Assembly: GCA_016213325.1 (NCBI GenBank)
Contig: JACRAY010000026.1
Coordinates: forward strand, 124,001-188,000
Direction: 5' to 3'
Length of the DNA stretch: 64,000 nt
From: Burkholderiales bacterium
GTDB taxonomy: Bacteria; Pseudomonadota; Gammaproteobacteria; Burkholderiales; Burkholderiaceae_C
How positions within the stretch are numbered: position 1 is the stretch's first letter; every line of letters starts with the position of its first letter. The position numbers and the translations under genes are program-made. Positions 26,954 through 34,142 of the stretch are shown here, piece after piece. A model generated the notes under the pieces. That model did not search any database, was not told the origin of the DNA, and saw only the letters and a program-made list of their open reading frames with translations.

Positions 26954-26984
26954 TTGACCTTACCATGGTGGCAAGGTCCAGGAT
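26954..26984 (+). promoter_or_regulatory. CueR-type operator/promoter for copZ-cueR
   Basis: A second dyad, GACCTTACCATGGTGGCAAG plus GTC, lies between a TTGACC -35 element (26954-26959) and a weak -10 (about 26979-26985). It closely resembles the copA operator. It drives copZ and, probably, cueR, giving autoregulation. Confidence 0.8.
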
Positions 26985-27006
26985 GGCAAGCGAAAGGAAG
27001 GAAATC

Positions 27007-27207
27007 ATGGCTCAACAGGTATTCGAGGTGCAAGGCATGAGCTGCGGGCATTGCGCCAGCGCGGTCACGCAGGCAGTGAAGGCGCTCGACCCGCAGGCCG
27101 AGGTCACCGTCGACCTCGCCAGCGGCCGGGTGGTGGTGCAGTCCGGGCAGGAGCGGCAGGCCCTGGCCGAGGCCATCCAGGAAGAAGGCTACACCGTGGC
27201 CGCGTGA
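27007..27207 (+). CDS. copZ: copper chaperone, heavy-metal-associated domain
   Basis: The 66-residue protein is a single HMA domain with the metal-binding motif GMSCGHC at residues 10-16. It starts after AGGAAGGAAATC. It should carry Cu(I) to CopA or, by analogy, to CueR. It is followed two bases later by the cueR start. Confidence 0.95.
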   Translation: MAQQVFEVQGMSCGHCASAVTQAVKALDPQAEVTVDLASGRVVVQSGQERQALAEAIQEEGYTVAA

Positions 27208-27209
27208 CG

Positions 27210-27620
27210 ATGATGAACATCGGCGAGGCCGCGCGCCGCTCGGGCGTGTCGGCCAAGATGGTGCGCCACTACGAGTCGCTGGGCCTGCTGCCCAAGGTGG
27301 GCCGCAGCGACAGCGGCTACCGGCAGTACAGCGACGCCGAGGTGCATACGCTGCGCTTCATCAAGCGGTCCCGCGAACTCGGCTTCTCGATGGACGAGAT
27401 CGCCGAGCTGGTCGGCCTGTGGCAGAACCGCCGCCGCGCCAGCGCCCATGTGCGCAAGATCGCGCAGAAGCATGCGCAGGACCTGGCGCAACGCATCGAG
27501 CAGATGCAGGCGATGCAGCGCACGCTGCAGCACCTGATCCATTGCTGCCATGGGGATGGGCGGCCGGAGTGCCCGATCCTGGATGACCTGGCGGGCGAGC
27601 GCTTGTCATTGCGGGCGTGA
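27210..27620 (+). CDS. cueR: copper-responsive MerR-family regulator CueR
   Basis: The 136-residue protein has the MerR helix-turn-helix (IGEAARRSGVSAKMVRHYES), a long dimerisation helix and the metal loop CCHGDGRPECPIL. Cys112 or Cys113 and Cys121 correspond to the two cysteines that hold Cu(I) in E. coli CueR. It senses Cu(I) and activates copA and copZ. Two ATG codons in a row mark the start. It overlaps the end of creC, tail to tail, by 15 bp. Confidence 0.94.
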   Translation: MMNIGEAARRSGVSAKMVRHYESLGLLPKVGRSDSGYRQYSDAEVHTLRFIKRSRELGFSMDEIAELVGLWQNRRRASAHVRKIAQKHAQDLAQRIEQMQAMQRTLQHLIHCCHGDGRPECPILDDLAGERLSLRA

Positions 27621-29051
27621 CACGGCGGGTACCACCAACACCGCAACCGCCCCGCGCTCCTCACCGTTCCCAAGCTCCGCCTTGCCGCCGTGCAGCACCG
27701 CAATCTCCCGCACGAAGCTCAAGCCCAGCCCGGTGCTCTTCTTGTTCGAATGCGGCCGCGCGAGCGAGTAGAACTTCTCGAACACCTTCTCCTGGGCGTA
27801 CTCCGGAATGCCCGGCCCCTGGTCTTCCACCCGGATGCGCGCCACGCGCGATCCGCCTTCCAGCGTGACCGTCACTTCGCCACCCGCGGGTGAAAAGTCC
27901 ACCGCGTTGTCCAGCAGGTTGCTCACCGCGCGGCGCAGCAGGAAAGGGTCGCCCTCGGCCACCGCGTCGTCGCCCGCCGCCAGCATCACTTTCACCTGCC
28001 GCGCCGCAGCGGCATCGTTGGCCGCGGCCACGCGCTCTTCCAGCAAGGGGCGCAGGCTCACGCGCTCGACGTGCTCCAGCTCCTGCCGCCGCTCCAGCGC
28101 GGTCAGCTCCATCATGCGGTCCACCAACTCCTGGATGCGCTGCGTCTCGCGCTGGATGTTGGCCAGGAATTTCTGCCGCTGCTCTGGCGGCATGTTCGGC
28201 TCCTGCAGCAGCTCCGCGGCGCCACGTATCGCCGACAGCGGGCTCTTCACCTCGTGCGTGAGCGTCTGCACGTAGTCGACCACGTAGTTGCGGCCCGCCA
28301 GCGCATCGCGCATCTCGTCGTAGGCCGCGCCCAGCACGCCCAGCGCGTAGCGTCCCAATCGCGGCAGGTTCAGCCGGCGCTGCGAGCGCACGTAGCGCAC
28401 GTAGTCCGCCACCAGCCCGAACGGCCGCACCAGCCACACCGACACGATCACCGCCAGCAGGATCACCGACACCGCCGCCACCGCGCCGACGATCAGCGTC
28501 TTGCGCCGCGCCGCGTCGACGAACTGGCCGAAGCTCTGCACCGGCTTGCCCACGGTCACGGCGCCCACGATGTCGTTGCGCCAGCGCACCGGCGCGCCGA
28601 CGTACATCACCGAGGTGGCGGGGTCTCCTTCCACGTCGGGCGTGGTGCGCGCGCCGTACTCGCCCTTCAGCGCCAGCCGCACGTCGCGCCACTGCGAAAA
28701 GTCGACGCCCGTCACCTGGCCGAGCGAGTCGAACAGCACGCGGCCCTGCCGGTCGGTCACGTAAACGCGCAGCTCCACGCGCTTCTTGGTCACGCTGAAG
28801 ATCTGCGCCTCGAAAGGCCGCGCATACACCGCCTTGAACAGCGGCTGCAGGCGGCTGACGTCGATCGCGCCGTCCTTCAGGTCCTGCTCCACCAGGCTCG
28901 CCATCACCTGCGCCGACTCCACCAGCGACTCTTCGGCCGACTCGCGATAGCGCGGGTCCAGGTCGGCCAGCACGCGGTACAGCACAAAGGCGATGCCGAT
29001 CGCGTAGATCAGCAGGATGCCCACGAAGATGCGGTTGCGCTTGCTGATCAC
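27606..29051 (-). CDS. creC: two-component sensor histidine kinase CreC
   Basis: The GTG at 29051 overlaps the creB stop (GTGA) and gives 481 residues, near the 474 of E. coli CreC. A membrane helix at residues 8-27, a periplasmic sensor region to about 185, a second helix at 186-208 and HAMP precede the phosphoacceptor His266 in TLTHEVKSPLSA. An HATPase domain follows with NLLDNAVDF and GLGLSF. CreC phosphorylates CreB; in enterobacteria the system answers carbon metabolism and in others cell-wall stress. Confidence 0.93.
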   Translation of the reverse strand: MISKRNRIFVGILLIYAIGIAFVLYRVLADLDPRYRESAEESLVESAQVMASLVEQDLKDGAIDVSRLQPLFKAVYARPFEAQIFSVTKKRVELRVYVTDRQGRVLFDSLGQVTGVDFSQWRDVRLALKGEYGARTTPDVEGDPATSVMYVGAPVRWRNDIVGAVTVGKPVQSFGQFVDAARRKTLIVGAVAAVSVILLAVIVSVWLVRPFGLVADYVRYVRSQRRLNLPRLGRYALGVLGAAYDEMRDALAGRNYVVDYVQTLTHEVKSPLSAIRGAAELLQEPNMPPEQRQKFLANIQRETQRIQELVDRMMELTALERRQELEHVERVSLRPLLEERVAAANDAAAARQVKVMLAAGDDAVAEGDPFLLRRAVSNLLDNAVDFSPAGGEVTVTLEGGSRVARIRVEDQGPGIPEYAQEKVFEKFYSLARPHSNKKSTGLGLSFVREIAVLHGGKAELGNGEERGAVAVLVVPAVSRPQ

Positions 29052-29773
29052 GGCGCGGGCGGCAACTCTTCGCTCAGTGCATAGCCCGAGCCGCGCAGCG
29101 TGCGGATCGGTTCGAGTTGCGGCGCCACGGCCTTCAGCTTGGCACGCAGCGTCTTGATGTGCGCATCCACCGTGCGGTCGAAGCTGGCGCTGTCGTCGTC
29201 CCACACCTTGTTCAGCAGCTCGTCGCGCGTGTACACGCGCCCGGGCTTCAGCACCAGCAGCCGCAGGATGCCGTACTCGTAGCGCGACAGGTCCAGCGCG
29301 CGGCCGTAGTAGCGGATCTGGCGGCGTTCCTCGTCGAGCGCGAACGGCTTGGGCGGTGCGGATGCTGCGGCCGGCGTTGGCGGCGCCGGGGGCCGGCCGC
29401 TGCGCCGCAGGATCACGCGCACCCGCGCCACCAGCTCGCGCGGCGAAAATGGCTTGGCGATGTAGTCGTCGGCGCCGAGCTCCAGCCCCACCACGCGGTC
29501 GATCTCGTCGCTGCGCGCGGTGAGGAACAGCATGGGCACGTGCGCCCCGCCGGGCAGCGCCTGCAGGCGCTTGAACAGCTCGAAGCCGTTCAGGTCGGGC
29601 AGCCCGACGTCGAGGATGGCGAGAGCCGGCGGCTGCGCCTCGAATTCGCGCAGCGCCTGTTCAGCGGTGGCGCACAGCACCGGCGCGAAGCCGTCGGTGG
29701 CCAGCACGTACTGGATGGTGTCGGCGATGCCGGATTCGTCTTCGACCACCAGGATGCGGGGGCGGTTGAGCAT
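29048..29773 (-). CDS. creB: two-component response regulator CreB
   Basis: The 241-residue OmpR-family regulator has acidic residues Glu11/Asp12, phosphoacceptor Asp55 in LAILDVGLPDLNG, and Lys in YIAKPFSPREL. A proline/alanine-rich linker follows, and then a winged-helix DNA-binding domain (FDRTVDAHIKTLRAKL, RGSGYAL). It pairs with CreC by adjacency and ATGA-like overlap. Its target box TTCAC-N6-TTCAC occurs at 30611 next to a creD remnant and the VIT/VWA gene. Confidence 0.93.
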   Translation of the reverse strand: MLNRPRILVVEDESGIADTIQYVLATDGFAPVLCATAEQALREFEAQPPALAILDVGLPDLNGFELFKRLQALPGGAHVPMLFLTARSDEIDRVVGLELGADDYIAKPFSPRELVARVRVILRRSGRPPAPPTPAAASAPPKPFALDEERRQIRYYGRALDLSRYEYGILRLLVLKPGRVYTRDELLNKVWDDDSASFDRTVDAHIKTLRAKLKAVAPQLEPIRTLRGSGYALSEELPPAP

Positions 29774-29800
29774 TTGGGTGGATGGTAGGGGATTGGGGCA

Positions 29801-29904
29801 CGGTGGGGTGCGTACGCTGCGCTCCTTACCCCACCCTACGGGCAAGGCATGGAAGTTCGTCGTTCGTAGGGTGGGGTAAGGAGCGCAGCGTACGCACCCC
29901 ACCG
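29801..29904. repeat. REP element, perfect 40-bp inverted repeat
   Basis: Two exactly complementary 40-bp arms (29801-29840 and 29865-29904) surround a 24-bp spacer. The arm contains GGTGGGGTGCGTACGC and GCTCCTTACCCCACCC. It lies 7 bp beyond the stop of the RAYT transposase gene, the usual arrangement for a REP sequence and its transposase. Related copies are at 14471-14557 and, as a half-site, 33689-33727. Confidence 0.9.
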
Positions 29905-29911
29905 CCGCGCG

Positions 29912-30445
29912 TCATTCCCCAAACCCCCCATCCACCACGCCAGCGGCAACACCCCAATCCGCCGGCAAACGCCCCTCCCTCACCCACCGATGAAAGCTCG
30001 AGTGCGGCCACTCCGACGCCCGCGTCACGTAGCCATGCTTCACCGGATTGAAGTGGATGTAGTCCACATGCCGCGCATAGTCCCCATCGTCACGAACCTG
30101 GTGCTCCCAGAACCTGCGCTGCCAGATGTCGACTTCGCCATTGCCATAGGATCGCTGCCGGCCAATCGCGATGCGGCGCCGCAAGAGCTTGGCAAATCGT
30201 TGCTTGATCAACATCCACCGCATGGCGTACGCCGCGTCGCCTGCGGGCATCGTCCATAACGCATGCAAGTGATCTGGCATCACCACCATGGCATCGATCC
30301 CGAACGGATGCCGCCTCTTCACCACCATCACGCTCTCCCGCAGCAAATCCACATGCTCCACCAGCCATGAGGCACGCCGATCCCCCAGCGCCACGGTGAA
30401 GAAGTAGGTGGCACCCGGCGTCACGGCGCGGACATAGTTCGGCAC
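29912..30445 (-). CDS. REP-associated tyrosine transposase (RAYT)
   Basis: The 177-residue Y1-type transposase has YFFTVALGDRR, the metal-binding HUH-like motif MPDHLHALW and the catalytic tyrosine region HVDYIHFNPVKHGYV. RAYTs mobilise REP palindromes as single-stranded hairpins and do not carry terminal inverted repeats of their own. A perfect REP palindrome is immediately downstream. Its insertion lies between creB and a creD fragment. Confidence 0.93.
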   Translation of the reverse strand: MPNYVRAVTPGATYFFTVALGDRRASWLVEHVDLLRESVMVVKRRHPFGIDAMVVMPDHLHALWTMPAGDAAYAMRWMLIKQRFAKLLRRRIAIGRQRSYGNGEVDIWQRRFWEHQVRDDGDYARHVDYIHFNPVKHGYVTRASEWPHSSFHRWVREGRLPADWGVAAGVVDGGFGE

Positions 30446-30451
30446 ACATCC

Positions 30452-30600
30452 TCAACGCGCCTGCGCCGCCACGGTGTACCAATCCACCTTGCGCGTCGCC
30501 AGCATCAACACCGCCAGCAGCCCGAACAGCAGCAGCGATCCGAGCAGCAAGGCGTTGTCCTCCGACGCCAGCAGCAGCAGCACCGCGCGCGCAAACGATG
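30452..30600 (-). pseudogene. creD: creD remnant (C-terminal fragment only)
   Basis: The minus strand encodes AVLLLLASEDNALLLGSLLL, then FGLLAVLMLATRKVDWYT and a stop at 30454-30452. This matches the end of CreD, an inner-membrane protein of about 450 residues whose gene belongs to the CreB regulon. No further CreD sequence follows upstream; instead a CreB box starts within about 15 bp. The gene has lost about nine tenths of its length. A RAYT gene sits between the remnant and creB. Confidence 0.75.
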
Positions 30601-30610
30601 AAGCGCGGAC

Positions 30611-30626
30611 TTCACACGGACTTCAC
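30611..30626 (+). promoter_or_regulatory. perfect CreB-binding cre-tag
   Basis: The sequence TTCACACGGACTTCAC matches exactly the cre-tag TTCAC-N6-TTCAC recognised by phosphorylated CreB. It lies 82 bp before the VIT/VWA gene start, in the + orientation, and beside the creD remnant on the other strand. It may be a relic of the creD promoter or may now control the exosortase locus; the distance suits either. Confidence 0.75.
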
Positions 30627-30708
30627 ACACGCAACACCTGCGCTTCCCACCGCCTTCCCGCGCCCTGCCGACAGTTGCCGGCAGTGCACCCGCACGCAAG
30701 GAAGAAAC

Positions 30709-32766
30709 ATGACGCAGCAACTTGCCCCCACCCCCGCGGCCGGCTTCGCGCGCTGGCTCGCGGTCACCGTCGCCAGCGCGGCCGCCGCCTGCTTGCCCGT
30801 CGCGCGCAGCGCCGACGCGCAGGAAGCGCCGCCGCGGCTGAAGACCGAAAGCCCGTACTTCTTCGTGAAGAGCGACGACCCCACGCTCGACCGCCTGCCA
30901 CTGAAAGCGACCCGCGTCGACGTGCAGGTCTCGGGTGTCATCGCCGACGTCACCGTCACCCAGCACTACCGGAACGTTGGCACGCGCCCGATCGAAGCCA
31001 AGTACGTCTTCCCCGGCTCCACCCGCGCCGCGGTGTACGGCATGAACGTACGGCTGGCCGACCGCCTGGTCACCGCCAAGATCCGCGAGAAGCAGCAGGC
31101 CCGCATCGAATACACGCAGGCGAAGAACGAAGGCAAGACCGCCGCCCTGCTGGAACAGCACCTGCCCAACGTGTTCCAGATGAACGTGGCCAACATCCTG
31201 CCCGGCGACGACGTGCGGGTGGAGCTGCGCTACACCGAGCTGCTGGTGCCGCAGGCGGGCAACTACCAGTTCGTCTTTCCCACCGTGGTCGGCCCGCGCT
31301 ACAACAGCCCGCAGTCGGGGCAGGCGCAGGCCGAATGGGTGGCCAAGCCCTACCTGCCGGCCGGTGAAGCGAGCGAGACGACCTTCGACATCCACGTGGC
31401 GCTTACCAGCCCGATCGGCATCAAGGAAGTCCGCTCCGAATCGCATGCGCTGGAACTGACCGGCGATGCCGGCGGCCAGAAGGTCGGCGTGGCGCTGCGC
31501 AAGACCGGCGGCACCGACCACAACCACGACTTCATCCTCGACTGGCGCCTTGCCGGCGACCGGGTCGAGTCCGGCGTGCTGCTGTTCCAGGGGCCCCAAG
31601 GCGAGAACTTCTTCCTGGCGATGGTCGAGCCGCCCAAGCACGTGCCGGCTGCCGCCACCAGCCCGCGCGAGTACATCTTCGTGGTCGACATCTCGGGCTC
31701 CATGCACGGCTTCCCGCTGCAGACGGCCAAGGCGCTGCTGCGCGAGCTGGTCGGCAGCCTCAAGCCCAGCAACCGCTTCAACGTCTTGCTGTTCGCCGGC
31801 AGCAACCGCTTCCTGGCGCCGCAGCCGGTGCCCGCCACGCGCGCCAACATCGAGCAGGCCATTGCCACCATCGAGCGCATGGGCGGGGGCGGCAGCACCG
31901 AACTGATCCCGGCGCTCAAGCGGGTGTACGCCGAACCCAAGGCCGCGGCCGACCTGTCACGCACGGTGGTGGTCGTGACCGACGGTTACGTGACGGTGGA
32001 GCGCGAAGCCTTCGAGCTGGTGCGCCGCAACCTGTCGCAGGCCAACGTGTTCGCCTTCGGCATCGGCAGCTCGGTCAACCGGCACCTCATCGAAGGCATC
32101 GCGCGCGCCGGCATGGGCGAGCCCTTCGTCATCACCACCGCTGCCGAAGCGCCGGCGCAGGCGGCGCGCTTTCGCCGCATGATCGAGTCGCCGGTGCTCA
32201 CGGGTGTGAAGGCGAAGTTCGAAGGGTTGGACGTATATGACGTGGAGCCGCCGCAGCTGCCCGACGTGCTGGGCGAGCGCCCCGTCATCCTGTTCGGCAA
32301 GTGGCGCGGCCAGCCGCGCGGCAGCGTGGTGATCGAAGGCCTGGGCGCCGACGGCCCGTACCGCAACGCCATTGCGGTCGACGGCAACGCCTCGCAGGAC
32401 ACGGGCGCGCTGCGCTACCTGTGGGCGCGCCACCGCATCGCCGGTCTGTCGGACCAGGAGTCGCTGGAGGGCGGCGACGCGCAGAAGGCGCGCATCACCG
32501 AACTGGGCCTGCGCTACAACCTGCTCACGCAGTACACGTCCTTCCTGGCCGTCGACCGCGTGGTGCGCAACACCCAGCCGGCCGACACCGCCAGCGTCAA
32601 CCAGCCTTCTCCCATGCCCCAGGGCGTGAGCAACCTCGCCATCGGCGCCGAGGTACCGGGAACCCCGGAGCCTGAGACCTGGGGAGCGATGCTGCTCACG
32701 CTGTCGCTCCTTGCCATGCTGGCGCGCCGCGCGCGCCGTGCCAGGCCGGACCGCTTCACTTCGTGA
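30709..32766 (+). CDS. VIT and VWA domain protein with PEP-CTERM sorting tail
   Basis: The ATG at 30709 follows AAGGAAGAA and gives 685 residues. The N-terminus is an export signal ending ARSADAQ. A VIT domain covers about residues 45-170 (ADVTVTQHYRNVGTRPIEAKYVFPGS). A VWA domain from about 320 has the metal site DISGSM (327-332) and a TELIPAL threonine. The C-terminus has the PEP-CTERM plan: PEP at 653-655 followed by TWGAMLLTLSLLAML and an arginine cluster. It is likely exported, cut and transferred by the exosortase encoded 10 bp downstream. Ligand unknown. Confidence 0.9.
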   Translation: MTQQLAPTPAAGFARWLAVTVASAAAACLPVARSADAQEAPPRLKTESPYFFVKSDDPTLDRLPLKATRVDVQVSGVIADVTVTQHYRNVGTRPIEAKYVFPGSTRAAVYGMNVRLADRLVTAKIREKQQARIEYTQAKNEGKTAALLEQHLPNVFQMNVANILPGDDVRVELRYTELLVPQAGNYQFVFPTVVGPRYNSPQSGQAQAEWVAKPYLPAGEASETTFDIHVALTSPIGIKEVRSESHALELTGDAGGQKVGVALRKTGGTDHNHDFILDWRLAGDRVESGVLLFQGPQGENFFLAMVEPPKHVPAAATSPREYIFVVDISGSMHGFPLQTAKALLRELVGSLKPSNRFNVLLFAGSNRFLAPQPVPATRANIEQAIATIERMGGGGSTELIPALKRVYAEPKAAADLSRTVVVVTDGYVTVEREAFELVRRNLSQANVFAFGIGSSVNRHLIEGIARAGMGEPFVITTAAEAPAQAARFRRMIESPVLTGVKAKFEGLDVYDVEPPQLPDVLGERPVILFGKWRGQPRGSVVIEGLGADGPYRNAIAVDGNASQDTGALRYLWARHRIAGLSDQESLEGGDAQKARITELGLRYNLLTQYTSFLAVDRVVRNTQPADTASVNQPSPMPQGVSNLAIGAEVPGTPEPETWGAMLLTLSLLAMLARRARRARPDRFTS

Positions 32767-32776
32767 GGGCCGCACC

Positions 32777-33619
32777 ATGACGACGTCCTCGCTGCTGCAC
32801 AAGCCGCTGTTCGTACGCTTCGCCATCCGCGTGGACCGCGCGCCGGCCATCACCTGGCTGGCGCTGGTCGCGGCCTCGCTCGCACCCACCTGGTGGTGGA
32901 TGGGCCAGCGCATGGCCGACGGCTCGGACGACCCGCTGGGGCTGCTGGCCTTGCTGACGCTGGCGTGGCTCACGTGGCGCTGCAAGGGCCGGCTGCGCGC
33001 CTCGCCGCGCCTGGGCTGGCTGGCGGCTGCGTTGCTGCTGGCGCTGCTGTCCAACGCGACGCATGGCGCGTGGCCCGCGCTGCTGTCGGCGCTGCTCGGC
33101 CTGCTGGCCATGGGCGCTGCGCTGGCGGCCTTCCTGCCGCAGTCGGCGGCGACGGCGCCGGTGATGGGACTGGCGGTGCTGTCGCTGCCGCTGCTGGCTT
33201 CGTTGCAGTTCTATGCGGGCTTTCCGCTGCGGGTGGTGACGGCCGAAGCCGGGCGCTGGTTGCTGCAACCGTTCTTTGCGGTGGAGCGGTTCGGCACGGC
33301 GTTATGGGTCGACGGCAGGCTGGTGATCGTCGACGCGCCGTGCTCGGGGGTGCAGATGCTGTGGCTGGGGTACTTCACGGCGTGCGTGGTGGCGTTGCAT
33401 GCGGCGCAGCGCAACGCGGCGTTCCTGGCGCGGCTGCCGGCGGTGAGCGCCATCGTGCTGGCGGGCAACGTGGTGCGCAATGCGGTGCTGGTGGCGCTGG
33501 AGGGGTCGGGGACGCACCTGGCGAATTGGGCGCATGAAGGCGTCGGGCTGGTGGTGCTGGGTGTCGTGTGCCTGGGCATTGCGGCGGTGATGAATCGCAG
33601 GGAGAGGGGCGATGTTTGA
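32777..33619 (+). CDS. exosortase (dedicated type) next to a single PEP-CTERM substrate
   Basis: The 280-residue multi-pass membrane protein carries the three exosortase catalytic residues: Cys189 in DAPCSGVQML, Arg234 in GNVVRNAVLV and His253 in WAHEGVGLVVL. About eight hydrophobic segments are visible. Exosortases recognise PEP-CTERM tails and transfer the protein, probably to a surface polymer. It is 10 bp after the VIT/VWA gene and overlaps the EpsI-like gene by 8 bp. No large exopolysaccharide cluster is adjacent, which differs from the common XrtA-type loci. Confidence 0.9.
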   Translation: MTTSSLLHKPLFVRFAIRVDRAPAITWLALVAASLAPTWWWMGQRMADGSDDPLGLLALLTLAWLTWRCKGRLRASPRLGWLAAALLLALLSNATHGAWPALLSALLGLLAMGAALAAFLPQSAATAPVMGLAVLSLPLLASLQFYAGFPLRVVTAEAGRWLLQPFFAVERFGTALWVDGRLVIVDAPCSGVQMLWLGYFTACVVALHAAQRNAAFLARLPAVSAIVLAGNVVRNAVLVALEGSGTHLANWAHEGVGLVVLGVVCLGIAAVMNRRERGDV

Positions 33620-34142
33620 GAACACGTTGGTGAATCGGGTCGCGTGGAAGGTGGCGTGTGGGGTGGTGCTGCTGGTGTGCGCGGCGATCGGTGGGCTACG
33701 CGCTGCGCGCTCTGAGCCCACCCTACGAACAGCCGAAAACCAAGCGCTCGAGTTGCCGCAGGGGTGGCGGCCGCTCGCCCTGTCGGACGTGGAGCAAAGG
33801 TTCACAAGGCAGTTCCCCGGCACGCTGGCCCGCATGACCGACGGCCGGCAGGTCATGGTGATGCGCGCCGTCCACCGCCCCACACGCATGCTGCACCCGG
33901 CCATCGACTGCTACCGCGCGCTCGGCTACCGCATCGCGGCGCAGCGGCTGCAGCTGGATGACGAGAAGAAGCTGTGGCGCTGCTTCGAGGCCGAACGTGG
34001 CGCCACGCATCTGCGCGTGTGCGAGCGCATCGTCGACGCGGCCGGCGCCGGCTTCACCGACACCTCGGCCTGGTACTGGTCGGCCGTGCTCGGGCAGTCC
34101 ACCGGCCCCTGGCAGGCGATCACCGTCGCGAGTCCGCTATGA
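33612..34142 (+). CDS. exosortase-associated EpsI-like protein
   Basis: The 176-residue protein has one N-terminal membrane helix (WKVACGVVLLVCAAIGGL) and a periplasmic part with MLHPAIDCYRALGYRI. This recalls the His-Pro and Cys region of EpsI (DUF3485) proteins that accompany exosortases. The stretch after the helix is encoded by a half REP element (33689-33727), so part of the N-terminal linker is acquired sequence. It overlaps both neighbours, 8 bp with the exosortase and 4 bp with the transglycosylase. Confidence 0.75.
   Translation: MFENTLVNRVAWKVACGVVLLVCAAIGGLRAARSEPTLRTAENQALELPQGWRPLALSDVEQRFTRQFPGTLARMTDGRQVMVMRAVHRPTRMLHPAIDCYRALGYRIAAQRLQLDDEKKLWRCFEAERGATHLRVCERIVDAAGAGFTDTSAWYWSAVLGQSTGPWQAITVASPL
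33689..33727. repeat. diverged half REP element inside the EpsI-like gene
   Basis: The 39-bp stretch starting CGGTGGGCTACGCGCTGC and ending GAGCCCACCCTACG matches one arm of the REP element at 29801, with substitutions and a small indel. It is translated in frame as GGLRAARSEPTLRT and does not break the gene. Confidence 0.6.
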
